This document shows, piece after piece, positions 1 through 7,841 of a DNA stretch of 64,000 nucleotides (its first letter is position 1; each line of letters begins with the position of its first letter). Origin of the DNA: Planctomycetota bacterium (lineage in GTDB: Bacteria; Planctomycetota; JAPUJT01); the NCBI GenBank assembly GCA_027296055.1, contig JAPUJT010000065.1:1-64000 (forward strand). Reading direction: 5' to 3'. The notes under the pieces were generated by a model. That model was not told the origin of the DNA, searched no databases, and worked only from the letters and a program-made list of their open reading frames with translations. The position numbers and the translations under genes are program-made.

Positions 1-214
1 GTTGAGTATTTAGTCTTCCGTGCACCTGGAACCAGCCGCGGAGAGAGCCCTGCGAGATCGACCGACGGCCCCTCACTCGTAGCTAGGCGGTCACCACTCG
101 GACGTATCGATGAAGGAGGCCACCGAAGAGCATCGCAGAGACTTCCTCCACCTCCGGACCTGCGGGACCCGCCCGTTCTGGCCGCTTGTCGTTGGCCCGC
201 TGGCCTGAGGGCCA

Positions 215-695
215 GCGTGGGGAATGCCGCAGCTCGGGCACGGGGGCGATCATCATCTAATGATGATCCTGTGCGAACTCCCCCGCCGCTGAGGACAATC
301 GCCGAGACCTCCCACGACTCCAGGGCAGCAGGGCACGCCCCCTTCCGCCGCTGGCGTCTCGTCATAGGCCCGTGGGTTTTCGGGGGGAGGCCGGAGCTCG
401 GGCATGGGGGCGATCATCTAATGATGATCATTTGCGAACTCCCCCGCTGCCGAGGGTGCTCGCCGAGATCTTTCCCCCGCCTCCGGACCTGCCGGGGCCG
501 CGCCTTCCTCTAATTGCCGTCGGCCCGAATGGGGCCGTTCGGTCCGCGGGGGGAGGCCGGAGTAAGGGCCCGGGGCTGTACATCATTAGATGATGATCGG
601 CAGCGAACTCCTCCGCCGCCGCGGATCATTGACCTTCGGCACGGGGGCGAGCATGCATGATGATACTCTCGGAAACTCCCCCCCCCGCAGGGGTA
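215..695 (+). repeat. Left tandem array of palindromic repeat units
   Basis: Three full copies and one weak copy of a GC-rich unit lie head to tail, with cores starting near 247, 411 and 575 and a degenerate fourth near 645. Each core reads GGGGGCGATCATC, then CTAATGATGATC, then GCGAACTCCCCC, followed by a GCC-rich tract and often GACAATCGCCGAG. GATCATCAT and ATGATGATC form a perfect 9-bp inverted repeat, and the outer GGGGG and CCCCC can extend the stem. Unit spacing is about 164 bp. The flanks, for example GGAGGCCGGAGCTCGGGCA, are shared as well, so this is a true tandem repeat and not only a hairpin. Copies in the opposite orientation occur at 11335-11720 and near 13450. Upstream bases 1-214 show no gene. 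The function is unknown. Confidence 0.75.
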
Positions 696-1013
696 AAGGG
701 GTGTCCCCTCCGAAAAACTCTGAAAGTCTGTCACACAGCCCTGATTCGGGCGTAACGCCTTGGCCTTCAAAGAGTTCACCCTGCCAGACTTTCCGCCAGA
801 CTTCTGGAATCCGTCGCCCCGCGCTCAAAAGGATCCCCATCCTGCCTTGGCCCGGGAAGACCTTTCGAAGGCCACAAGGGGCCCCGCATCGCCGCTCGCA
901 TGCTCCTCCCATGAGTTCTGGGCCACGGCCACGACGGCGGCGGATCCCATCCAGCGCACAGGAGGTCCAGCTCCAACGAAATCCACGAGTTCCGGGCCAT
1001 CGACTTACGGCCT
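696..1013. other. No gene recognised
   Basis: This stretch lies between the left repeat array and the 3' end of the IS1595-type transposase. Reading frames here are short, have no ribosome-binding site and resemble no family I know. It may include one end of the insertion sequence, but I could not define a terminal inverted repeat. Confidence 0.4.
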
Positions 1014-2060
1014 TCAGTAGGATGCGTGAATCACCGGTGGCCATGCATTCCTTAGCTTGCTCAGCTCAGCTAATGAGGAGATCGTAACGTGACGCAGCTT
1101 GTCCGGCGGATCCACGTGAACCCAACCGCGCGCCTCTGGGCTGCGGTAAAGATGCCGGTCCTTCTCAGCGGGAACCATGGCGGTGATGCCGAGTAGCCGA
1201 TCGAACGCCGCTTTGGGATTTCCCTCAACTTTGAATCGCAGGGCGAACTCGTTCAGATACGCCTGAACGTGTTTCCGGGAGACACCATGGTGCGTCTTCT
1301 GCAGGAAATCCTCGACCTCCGAAAGGACCTTATGGATACAAATGAGCTGCTCAGCGCCCCTGGCTCCAGACTGGACGTGAACCATGGTGTGTCGGTACCC
1401 CATATCCGAGAGACCCCGGTACTCGTCTGATGCATCGGTGTACAGATGCGCCCCCGGCGCTATGTGTCTCCGGACAAACGTCCGGATTCGCTTCACGCCG
1501 CGGGAGGCCAATGTCTGGATCCGCACACCGGCCCCCTGGTTCTTGCGGACCGCTACGGCGCAGATGACCAAGGCCTTGCCCGGTCCCGGCCTTTGCCCCC
1601 TGATCACCCTCGCGGCACGAAGGGCTCTCATCTCCACTTGGACCGTGCCCTGCAGGGGGGCCCGGTTCGGGTTTGGGATGGCGTCACGAAGCCTTTGGAG
1701 CAGGGAGTAGGCCGTGCCATCTCGCTGGAGACTCATCCCCTCCGAAAATCTTTGGGCGGCGATTCCAGATGGCCGCGTCGCCATGAAGAAGGCTGCCCGG
1801 AACCAGTACAAGAGCGGCTGCCGCGTCCCGTGGAGGGCGGTGTCGGTCCTCACCGATATGTGATGTCTCTTCCGGCAGACCCAGATCCCGCGGACCGGGT
1901 GGTAGGTTGTGCCGGGCTCCTGATCCCGGGGGCAGACGAAACCTTCGGGCCAGCGTGTGTCCCGTAGGTACTGCCAGCACACTGCCTCGTTTGGGAAGTG
2001 CTCCTTGAAACGGTCCAAGCTGCTCAGGAACTTCGGGAGGTTCATCTCCTGTTCCTTCAA
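1014..2060 (-). CDS. Degenerate IS1595-family (ISXO2-like) transposase
   Basis: The 348-residue frame follows the IS1595 plan: N-terminal zinc ribbon, then the ISXO2-like DDE domain. Recognisable stretches are LYTDASDEYRGL (second catalytic Asp), THHGVSRKHVQAYLNEF (final Glu region) and FDRLLGI. Key positions are lost. The zinc ribbon keeps only one Cys of each pair (CPRD and CRKR where CxxC is usual), and the expected VEVDE motif with the first catalytic Asp reads VQVEM. The frame is open end to end but the protein is probably inactive, which points to an old insertion. Inverted repeats and a target duplication were not found by eye, so the IS limits are unknown. The family is clear; activity is doubtful. 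Confidence 0.75.
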   Translation of the reverse strand: MKEQEMNLPKFLSSLDRFKEHFPNEAVCWQYLRDTRWPEGFVCPRDQEPGTTYHPVRGIWVCRKRHHISVRTDTALHGTRQPLLYWFRAAFFMATRPSGIAAQRFSEGMSLQRDGTAYSLLQRLRDAIPNPNRAPLQGTVQVEMRALRAARVIRGQRPGPGKALVICAVAVRKNQGAGVRIQTLASRGVKRIRTFVRRHIAPGAHLYTDASDEYRGLSDMGYRHTMVHVQSGARGAEQLICIHKVLSEVEDFLQKTHHGVSRKHVQAYLNEFALRFKVEGNPKAAFDRLLGITAMVPAEKDRHLYRSPEARGWVHVDPPDKLRHVTISSLAELSKLRNAWPPVIHASY

Positions 2061-2647
2061 GGGACCGACTTCTCCTCTACACCGGCCCGGACCACGTCCG
2101 CTGGGCTCATGGGCCCATCAACCGATAGCGGCCGGTCCTGCCCGGATCGCTGGCATGGGTGCCAGGCCGCTCCGCCTGCGGCGGGTTGCCTAGTCCACTG
2201 CTCGGTCCTGACATGAACGAACCTAGCGGATCGTCTCGCCCCAAGGACCGCAGGGCGACAAGCCCGGCGGGGTTTGGCCGGTGTAATGAGCCCCTTTGGG
2301 CTGGCGACCGCTATCGTCCCCCCCCCAAGCTTGAGATCTGCCTCCCTCTTGCCCAGTTCTTCCTATGAGGAAGAGTCCCTTGCTTTTCTTCCGAATCGCT
2401 AATCGACTTGCGAATTCTCGACCCCACCGGGGCAGGTCCCGAAGATCATAAATCCCTCGAAACGTTGTGTCAACTAGGTGAACTGGATCCGAGATGCCAT
2501 GACAATGGAGCCGTTGCGTAAGCCCGGCTCTTCGTGCTGGGGCGACGTCACCGAAGCAGGGGACCTGCGATTCGTCGGCCTCACCTAGTCCCGAAGGGAA
2601 GCCGGTGCTGAAGAGATCGCCCGGGAGAATCGAAGAGGAGGTTGACA
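2061..2647. other. Intergenic region before the primase gene
   Basis: About 590 bases between the divergently oriented transposase and primase genes. I see no convincing coding frame, tRNA or CRISPR. The 3' end carries a strong Shine-Dalgarno sequence (GAGGAGG, about 2635-2641) for the primase. The left end of the integrative element, and any matching attachment site, should lie in this stretch or further left, but no copy of the tRNA-Leu segment is visible here. Confidence 0.4.
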
Positions 2648-5458
2648 ATGAGTAGACTCTTTCACGGTCAGGGCCCATCCGAGGAGCCGCAGAGTTCTCG
2701 CCCCCAGGCATCGGCCCCCGACCTCGCCCACTTTCGGGCACACATCGAACGCGTCCGTGACGCGACGGACATCATAGAGGTCATCCAGACATACCTCGAG
2801 CTCGATAGCTCCCACCGGGGCCCGTGCCCCTTCCACGAGGACGCGAGACGGGCCTTTCGGGTAAACCGCCAGGGCCAGCACTACCATTGTGACTCCTGCG
2901 GCGCGGGCGGGGACATCTTCCGTTCTATCGAGCTGATCAAGAAGGTTTCCTTCGCTGGAGCGATCAAGATCCTCGCCGATCGGACCGGGATCCCTCCTTA
3001 CCCTCTCCCGGCGGATCAAGCCGCCCCTCTCGCCCGAGAGAGGGAGATGCACCTCATCCTCATGGACGCGGCCCACTACTATCACAACCGGCTGACCGGA
3101 GAAGCCAAGGACTACCTCACAGGAAAGCTGGGTCTCCCCGAGGCGGTCCTGGACCGGTTCCTGGTGGGCCAGGCCAACAGGTCTCTTCGCGACCATCTTC
3201 TGGGCGAGAGGAAGTGGCCCCTCGAACTCTGCCTCGAGACGGGCATCCTGGTCAAGGATGAAAGCGAAGCGGTGACGGACACCTTCGCGAACGTCGTAAT
3301 CTTCCCTGTTCTCCGACGGGGAGTCGTCACTGACATCATGGGTATGAACATCCACGAGGAGCCGTCGAAGGTCAAGCAGCTCCCCGGGGAGAATGGGCGC
3401 CTCTACAGCGAGGACGATCTTCGGTGCGATGAGATTTATCTCGTCGAACACCCCCTTGACGTTCTGAGTCTCAAGGCATGGGACCTGCCGGCTGCCGCCC
3501 TGATCGGGAGCGGTAGTGAAGGTCCTGAGGTGGTCGACAGGTTGCGAGTCGCCAGACGCGTATACATCTGCTTTCCAGGCGGCACAAACGGGGAGAAGAG
3601 GGCCATGAAGGTTGGACACGCGATTGGTCCCCGCGCCCGAATCGTCCGACTGCCGAAAGGTAGGAGTCCCAACGACCTCTATCGAGAAGGTTCCCGAGAG
3701 GATTTCCACAATCTCGTGGCGCAGGCCAAGGACCCGATCACCACCGAGATCGAGTCCATCCCCATGGACACTCCCAAGACGGAGTTGGTCTCCTACCTGG
3801 AGCCCGTTCTCCGGCTCTTGGTTGGGTACGATCTCCCGGCTGCGGAGGCATACCTTACCACCACCATCAAGAACTGCTTCAAGTTGAATGCAGCGGACGT
3901 TGAGACATACCGGCGCCTCCTCGACCGGTACCGTCGAGAGGCGGCGCAGCGGGGTCGAAATGAGAATCTCCCAGCGCAGCATGAAGTCCTCTGGAAGGAC
4001 CTGGCGCTGATCTGCCCTGCCCAGGACTTCGTCGAAGGGGTTGCCTACTTCTCTGTATACAGGACCTGTGTGATACAGGAGAAGAACGGCGTTAAGCGCG
4101 CGGTCCGGGAGCCCTTCCTCGTGACCAGCGAGCGAAAGGTCATCCCTCTCACGCCCAACGAGTTGGCGAAACTAGGGCTTCGGCTGGCCAAGGAAGACCT
4201 GCTCCCGTCCGACTCGCGTCGCTGGGCGACTGACGACCGTGTTCCCAATAGCGTGCACGCTTTCATCCACGGCAACGCTCAGGTTGACCCCGGGGGACTC
4301 TTCGATGAGATCGAGGGGCTGTTCCGGACGTACGGAGATTACGCAAACGATGACTGCTACGCCGTTCTCACCCTTTGGTGTATCGGGACATACACCTTCA
4401 TGATCTTTGAGGCCTATCCTTACATATCCCTCAGGAGCCCGCCGCATTCGGGAAAGACAAGGACAATCGAGATCGCGGCTCCTCTCTGCTTCAACTCTCT
4501 AGTTGGTGCATCCCTGACGGAGGCCAGCATCTACCGAGCGGTCGAGAGAGATCGCTGCACGGTCTTCCTGGACGAGGCGGAGAAGTACCGGGCCCGAAAT
4601 CGGGCTAGCACCTCCGACTTATTTGCCATTTTCAACTCGGGATATAAGCGAAGCGGGTCCGTCTCTCGTTACGACACTAGGAGTCGGTCAACCGTGAACT
4701 TCTCGACCTTCAGCCCGAAGATGCTCGCCAATATTACGGGGCTCGACCCCGCGGCCGAGGATCGCACGATACCCATCGAACCTCGCCGCACGGGAAAGGA
4801 GCTGCCCAGGTTCGACTCCCAAGCGCTCGCGCCCAAGTTTGCCGAACTGCGCAACTCGCTGCAAGTGTTCGCTCCCACCCACCACGCGGAGATCGCTCGG
4901 CGCTACCGATCGCGGGAAAGGGTCGAGGGCCTCAGGGATCGGGAGGAAGAGCTCTGGAGCCCCATCCTCGCCCTAGCCGATTTCTTCGACGAGCAACGCT
5001 TCGTGAGGAACGGGGCACTGGCCGAGGAGGATCGCCTCGTCCCCAAGATACTTAGGTTCGCCGCGCACTGTCGATCCCTGAAGGAGAAGAGAGAGGTCGA
5101 GGGGAGCATCGAGACGCAGGTGCTGGCTGGGGTTCTCCGCTTCGTGCAGTCGACAGAGCCCCTGATCTTGCAGGACGGGACGAAAACCATCCTCTATCTC
5201 TCGGATGACTTTCTCACATATCTCAGGGAGTCCGAGGGTCTCGACACCCTGACCAAGACCAAGCTCACTCAGGTCCTCAAAAGATTGCGTATCGTCCAGA
5301 ACCCGAACAAGGACACCTACTGGCACAGGTGGGAGTGTAGAGGGAAGCGGATGGGCCAAATGTACTACCGGCTATGTCCGGGCCGAATACGCGTTGCGGT
5401 CTCTATTCACTGGCCTAGGCACAACTCGCGGGGGAAGGGAGGCGGCAGTGCCCCGTGA
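2648..5458 (+). CDS. Element-type replication primase/ATPase (CHC2 finger, Toprim, P-loop)
   Basis: 936 residues from ATG 2648, chosen because GAGGAGG lies 6-7 bases upstream; an earlier in-frame TTG at 2642 abuts that site. The N-terminus has a CHC2 zinc finger (CPFHED, then YHCDSCGAGGDIF, residues about 60-92). A Toprim-like domain follows at about 260-350, with the Glu in YLVEHPLDVL. The C-terminal half carries an ATPase with a P-loop-like PPHSGKTRT and the Walker B CTVFLDEAEKY (about 595-650), as in helicase domains of phage and plasmid primases. Oddly, the Toprim DxD region reads CFPGGTNGE where FDGDxAG is usual, so metal-binding aspartates appear to be missing. The likely role is replication of the mobile element, while active primer synthesis is doubtful. 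Confidence 0.8.
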   Translation: MSRLFHGQGPSEEPQSSRPQASAPDLAHFRAHIERVRDATDIIEVIQTYLELDSSHRGPCPFHEDARRAFRVNRQGQHYHCDSCGAGGDIFRSIELIKKVSFAGAIKILADRTGIPPYPLPADQAAPLAREREMHLILMDAAHYYHNRLTGEAKDYLTGKLGLPEAVLDRFLVGQANRSLRDHLLGERKWPLELCLETGILVKDESEAVTDTFANVVIFPVLRRGVVTDIMGMNIHEEPSKVKQLPGENGRLYSEDDLRCDEIYLVEHPLDVLSLKAWDLPAAALIGSGSEGPEVVDRLRVARRVYICFPGGTNGEKRAMKVGHAIGPRARIVRLPKGRSPNDLYREGSREDFHNLVAQAKDPITTEIESIPMDTPKTELVSYLEPVLRLLVGYDLPAAEAYLTTTIKNCFKLNAADVETYRRLLDRYRREAAQRGRNENLPAQHEVLWKDLALICPAQDFVEGVAYFSVYRTCVIQEKNGVKRAVREPFLVTSERKVIPLTPNELAKLGLRLAKEDLLPSDSRRWATDDRVPNSVHAFIHGNAQVDPGGLFDEIEGLFRTYGDYANDDCYAVLTLWCIGTYTFMIFEAYPYISLRSPPHSGKTRTIEIAAPLCFNSLVGASLTEASIYRAVERDRCTVFLDEAEKYRARNRASTSDLFAIFNSGYKRSGSVSRYDTRSRSTVNFSTFSPKMLANITGLDPAAEDRTIPIEPRRTGKELPRFDSQALAPKFAELRNSLQVFAPTHHAEIARRYRSRERVEGLRDREEELWSPILALADFFDEQRFVRNGALAEEDRLVPKILRFAAHCRSLKEKREVEGSIETQVLAGVLRFVQSTEPLILQDGTKTILYLSDDFLTYLRESEGLDTLTKTKLTQVLKRLRIVQNPNKDTYWHRWECRGKRMGQMYYRLCPGRIRVAVSIHWPRHNSRGKGGGSAP

Positions 5459-5621
5459 GCAGCACACAACCGAAGGCAAGGCGGCACCGGCACGGGCAAG
5501 AAGCGCAAGTGAAGATGGGATGGCTAATGAAGTCAATCCCGCACCGTCGTCGAGGGAACGACAAGCCTTCCACCAGATAGCGAGGCATCCCGAATCCGAA
5601 GCGACCCGGCGCATCTCATGA
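5448..5621 (+). CDS. Small translationally coupled ORF, unknown
   Basis: A 57-residue frame starts at GTG 5448 behind GGGAAGGGAGG (5432-5442), overlaps the end of the primase gene, and stops in a TGA that overlaps the ATG of the excisionase gene (ATGA, 5618-5621). The product is hydrophilic, rich in Ala, Arg, Ser and Glu, and matches no family I recognise. Overlap at both ends and a good ribosome-binding site argue for a real gene, or at least a coupling cistron. The alternative is a chance frame spanning the primase-xis gap. Confidence 0.4.
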   Translation: MPREQHTTEGKAAPARARSASEDGMANEVNPAPSSRERQAFHQIARHPESEATRRIS

Positions 5622-6004
5622 CGGGGGCGACGAGGACAACTACGGAAAACGGAGACAAGGTGCCAACCCTTCTAGAGGGCACCCGACTCCTCTTCGTTCC
5701 CGACCTCGCCGACCTCCTTGGGCTTACCGCAGGAGCGACACGCAAGATGATTCGCCGGGGCGAACTTGGACCATACTTGGTGATCGGCCGGAGGCTCGGA
5801 GTACGAATGGAGTCGTATTGCGCCACTCTGAAGGCGAGGGAGATAAATCCGCAGAGGAACCCGCATTCAAAGACCCGGCGGCCCGCGCCCGACCGAGACT
5901 TCCTGGACAAGCTCCGGAAGGGGAAGCCCCGAAGGACCCGAAAGGGGCCAAGGAAAAACCAGGATACGAAGGATAAAGATGATGACTCGCAACGTCGGTC
6001 GTAG
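5618..6004 (+). CDS. Excisionase-like winged-helix DNA-binding protein
   Basis: 128 residues. The segment LFVPDLADLLGLTAGATRKM followed by IRRGELGPYLVIGRR (about 28-62) fits the helix-turn-helix of the MerR/excisionase (AlpA-like) family, in which a short recognition helix is followed by a wing ending in the typical R-x-G-R region. The C-terminus (about 80-128) is very basic (RRPAPDRD, KGKPRRTRKGPRK) and probably adds non-specific DNA contacts. It sits 109 bp upstream of the integrase gene and overlaps the small ORF by four bases. The expected role is directing excision of the element and possibly regulating int. Confidence 0.65.
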   Translation: MTGATRTTTENGDKVPTLLEGTRLLFVPDLADLLGLTAGATRKMIRRGELGPYLVIGRRLGVRMESYCATLKAREINPQRNPHSKTRRPAPDRDFLDKLRKGKPRRTRKGPRKNQDTKDKDDDSQRRS

Positions 6005-6008
6005 CCCG

Positions 6009-6014
6009 TATAAT
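6009..6014 (+). promoter_or_regulatory. Candidate -10 box upstream of int
   Basis: A perfect TATAAT lies in the 108-bp gap between xis and int, about 100 bp before the int start. No good TTGACA match is seen 16-18 bp upstream, so this is a weak call. It would allow int to be expressed apart from the primase-xis operon. Confidence 0.25.
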
Positions 6015-6112
6015 AGTCGCAATACTTCATCCGCGGTGACTCCGCCACCTTCCCGTATTCCTACACACTCCGCGCCAATTCCCGAACACCTCTTGATAGC
6101 GGAGTTGTAGTC

Positions 6113-7258
6113 ATGGCTCGTCGTCGGGCATTTGGATCGATTGAGAAGCGAGGGGACAAGCCAGGGTATTACGTCCGGTTCCGCTGGAACGGCCGGCGCA
6201 TCCGGAGGGCGGCGGGACCGACCAAGTCGGTTGCGCAGTCCAAGCTCTCAAGGGCCCATGCCTTACTTGAGAAGGGATTCTCGATCGAGGAGGTCCTGGC
6301 CGAAGTCTTCGGCGACGTACATGGCCCCCAGATGAACTTCCAGAAGTCCACCGATGAGTACCTCAAATATGCCAAAGGGAGAAAGAAGGAGTCAACGTAC
6401 AGTCGAGATGTCATCCGCCTCCGCCGGATCTGCCGTGCCTCTTGGACGAAGAAGTCCCTCTCGGATATCCAGAGCCGTGACCTCCACCGATGGTTGTCGG
6501 AAATCCAGAGCACCGGCCTCAGCGGCCCTACTCTCAATCGGTATCGGTCGATCATCTCCGCCGTTTTCAAGTGGGCCCTGCATCTGGGTTATGTACAGGA
6601 GAACCCCGTGAAACGCGTGGAGGCTTACTCCGAGGCAGGACGTGAGCGCGAAGTCTATTTGACCGCAGACGAGGCTCGGGCGCTGATCGAGGCCGCGGAA
6701 CCTCTCTTCAAGCCCCTCTTGATGATGGCCTTGTACACCGGGGCGAGGCGCGGGGAGAGCCTCAGCTTGCTGTGGCGCGATGTGGACTTCGAGCGAGGGG
6801 AGATCGTCGTTCAGGCGGCCTACAGCAAGACCCGAAAGTGGCGCGTCATTCCCATCGCCGAAGCCCTACAGGCCGAACTGCGGGCCCTCCGCGAGAGTCG
6901 GAAGACGATACGGGTGGACGGTACAGACTCGGTCCTCGTTGACCGGGAAAGTGTGCCAATCAAGCCCTCTGCAGTCCGTGCCATGATGGACCGGGCCGTG
7001 CGTCGGTGTGATGCCATCCCAAAGGATAAGAAGCCGGAGGTGACTTTTCACGTGTTGAGGCACACGTTCGCTTCGCTGGCAGCCCAGAACGGAGTCTCCT
7101 TTTTCGAACTCGGAAAGCTCCTGGGTCACTCCACGCCCGCCATGACCGCTCGGTACAGTCATTTTTACCCCGAGGGAGCTCGAGCGGCGATAAGCCGTCT
7201 CGGTCAAGTCCTGGCTGGGCCTCCCAGTGGGCCCCCCGCCGAACAGGCGGGCTCTTGA
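6113..7258 (+). CDS. int: Tyrosine site-specific recombinase (integrase)
   Basis: 381 residues with the full phage-integrase plan. An N-terminal arm-binding segment (GYYVRFRWNGRR) and a SAM-like core-binding domain (about 75-170) are followed by the catalytic domain. The catalytic set is visible: Arg213 (TGARRGE), a lysine in the beta hairpin (YSKTRKW), His313 and Arg316 (HVLRH), His339 (LLGHST) and the nucleophile Tyr348 (ARYSHF). RBS GGAG lies before ATG 6113. The gene ends 96 bp before a tRNA-Leu fragment, the usual place for an attachment site. All catalytic residues are present, so the enzyme should be active. It is the last gene of the element. Confidence 0.93.
   Translation: MARRRAFGSIEKRGDKPGYYVRFRWNGRRIRRAAGPTKSVAQSKLSRAHALLEKGFSIEEVLAEVFGDVHGPQMNFQKSTDEYLKYAKGRKKESTYSRDVIRLRRICRASWTKKSLSDIQSRDLHRWLSEIQSTGLSGPTLNRYRSIISAVFKWALHLGYVQENPVKRVEAYSEAGREREVYLTADEARALIEAAEPLFKPLLMMALYTGARRGESLSLLWRDVDFERGEIVVQAAYSKTRKWRVIPIAEALQAELRALRESRKTIRVDGTDSVLVDRESVPIKPSAVRAMMDRAVRRCDAIPKDKKPEVTFHVLRHTFASLAAQNGVSFFELGKLLGHSTPAMTARYSHFYPEGARAAISRLGQVLAGPPSGPPAEQAGS
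7235..7251 (+). terminator. Hairpin at the 3' end of int
   Basis: CCCGCC-gaaca-GGCGGG forms a 6-bp GC stem that overlaps the last codons of int, followed by a moderately T-rich tract (CTCTTGATCTCTCGATTT). It could be a weak intrinsic terminator, or part of the repeated GGGCC-rich sequence around the attachment site. Confidence 0.35.
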
Positions 7259-7354
7259 TCTCTCGATTTCTGTTTCCATTGGGCCTCCTGGGGGGCCTCC
7301 CAGAGGGTTGCGCTCCTCATTCCATGTGACGTAAACTAATGTCCTGCAACAAGT

Positions 7355-7398
7355 GCCGAAGTGGCGGAACTGGCAGACGCGCGGGATTCAAAATCCCC
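7355..7398 (+). tRNA. 5' half of tRNA-Leu(CAA), truncated in the anticodon arm
   Basis: From GCCGAAGTGGCGGAAC onward the sequence matches the acceptor strand, D-arm (TGGCAGACGC) and anticodon loop TTCAAAA of bacterial tRNA-Leu with anticodon CAA. After AATCCC the sequence changes: no variable arm, no GGTTCGA T-loop and no 3' acceptor strand or CCA follow. The break lies in the 3' side of the anticodon stem, a known crossover position for tyrosine integrases that use tRNA genes. The fragment cannot make a tRNA. It is best read as an attachment-site half next to int. Confidence 0.8.
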
Positions 7399-7841
7399 TT
7401 CCCCCAGATCCATCCCCTTTCCCTAAACCCTTGGTAGCACTCAACAACATCAACCGGCCACAGCACTTGTGTCGGACCAGTCCGCTCGCCCAACGTAACG
7501 TCGCGCGCCTACACGTAACCTGAAATGCCCTCCGTTGGGCCCCCGCCTGGGCCCCCGCGAAACCAGAGTCCTCGCCCGGGACCTGAGCACCCCTGCCGGA
7601 TGTCTCAGTCCGCTTAGGTAGGGGTTGACCGGGGGGGGCGATCGAGGAGTGCTAAACATCTTTTCCTGGCAAGAAACGCGGCCCCTAAGACGTCTTTTGA
7701 AGGACGGGGGCTGATCGGATTGCCTTTCGGAAGCCCCGGATTGGCACACCAAAGTGAGCGAGTGATCCACGTGAGAGATGGCGGCGGTGCACATCCGCCC
7801 GCTGGACCAAACGACCAACCGGCGAAGATTGGAGGAGATTT
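7399..7841. other. Non-coding stretch between the tRNA-Leu fragment and the IPT/TIG lipoprotein gene
   Basis: No convincing gene. The stretch contains a direct repeat of TGGGCCCCCGC (about 7537-7558), related to GGGCCTCCC motifs at 7217 and 7293 on the other side of the attachment half-site, and a run of G near 7630. GGAGGAG at about 7831-7837 is the ribosome-binding site of the downstream lipoprotein gene. The missing 3' half of the tRNA was looked for here and not seen. Confidence 0.4.

Larger units (their letters stand above)
2648..7398 (+). mobile_element. Compact integrative element (primase, small ORF, xis, int, tRNA-Leu att)
   Basis: A co-directional block of primase-ATPase, coupled small ORF, excisionase-like protein and tyrosine integrase ends beside a tRNA-Leu fragment. 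This is the usual layout of a satellite-like or plasmid-like integrative element. Overlaps at 5448-5458 and 5618-5621 suggest one transcript up to xis. No capsid, portal, relaxase or conjugation gene is present, so the element would depend on a helper or be a remnant. The right limit is placed at the break in the tRNA. The left limit is uncertain and is set here at the first gene. Confidence 0.6.

Noticed and set aside
217-593. Reading frames in the left array, and their counterparts at 11335-11655, encoding repeated peptides such as ARARGRSSSNDD
   Set aside because: The peptide repeats follow from the nucleotide repeats, the frames lack ribosome-binding sites, and the same motif falls in different contexts.
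7355-7440. Group I intron in tRNA-Leu
   Set aside because: No intron core was seen after the anticodon stem, and no 3' tRNA half was found in the following 450 bp. A broken attachment site explains it better.
7434-7655. CIRCE-like half sites TAGCACTC (about 7434) and GAGTGCTAA (about 7646)
   Set aside because: They are about 200 bp apart, while CIRCE needs a 9-bp spacer, and no heat-shock gene is near. Chance is the simplest reading.
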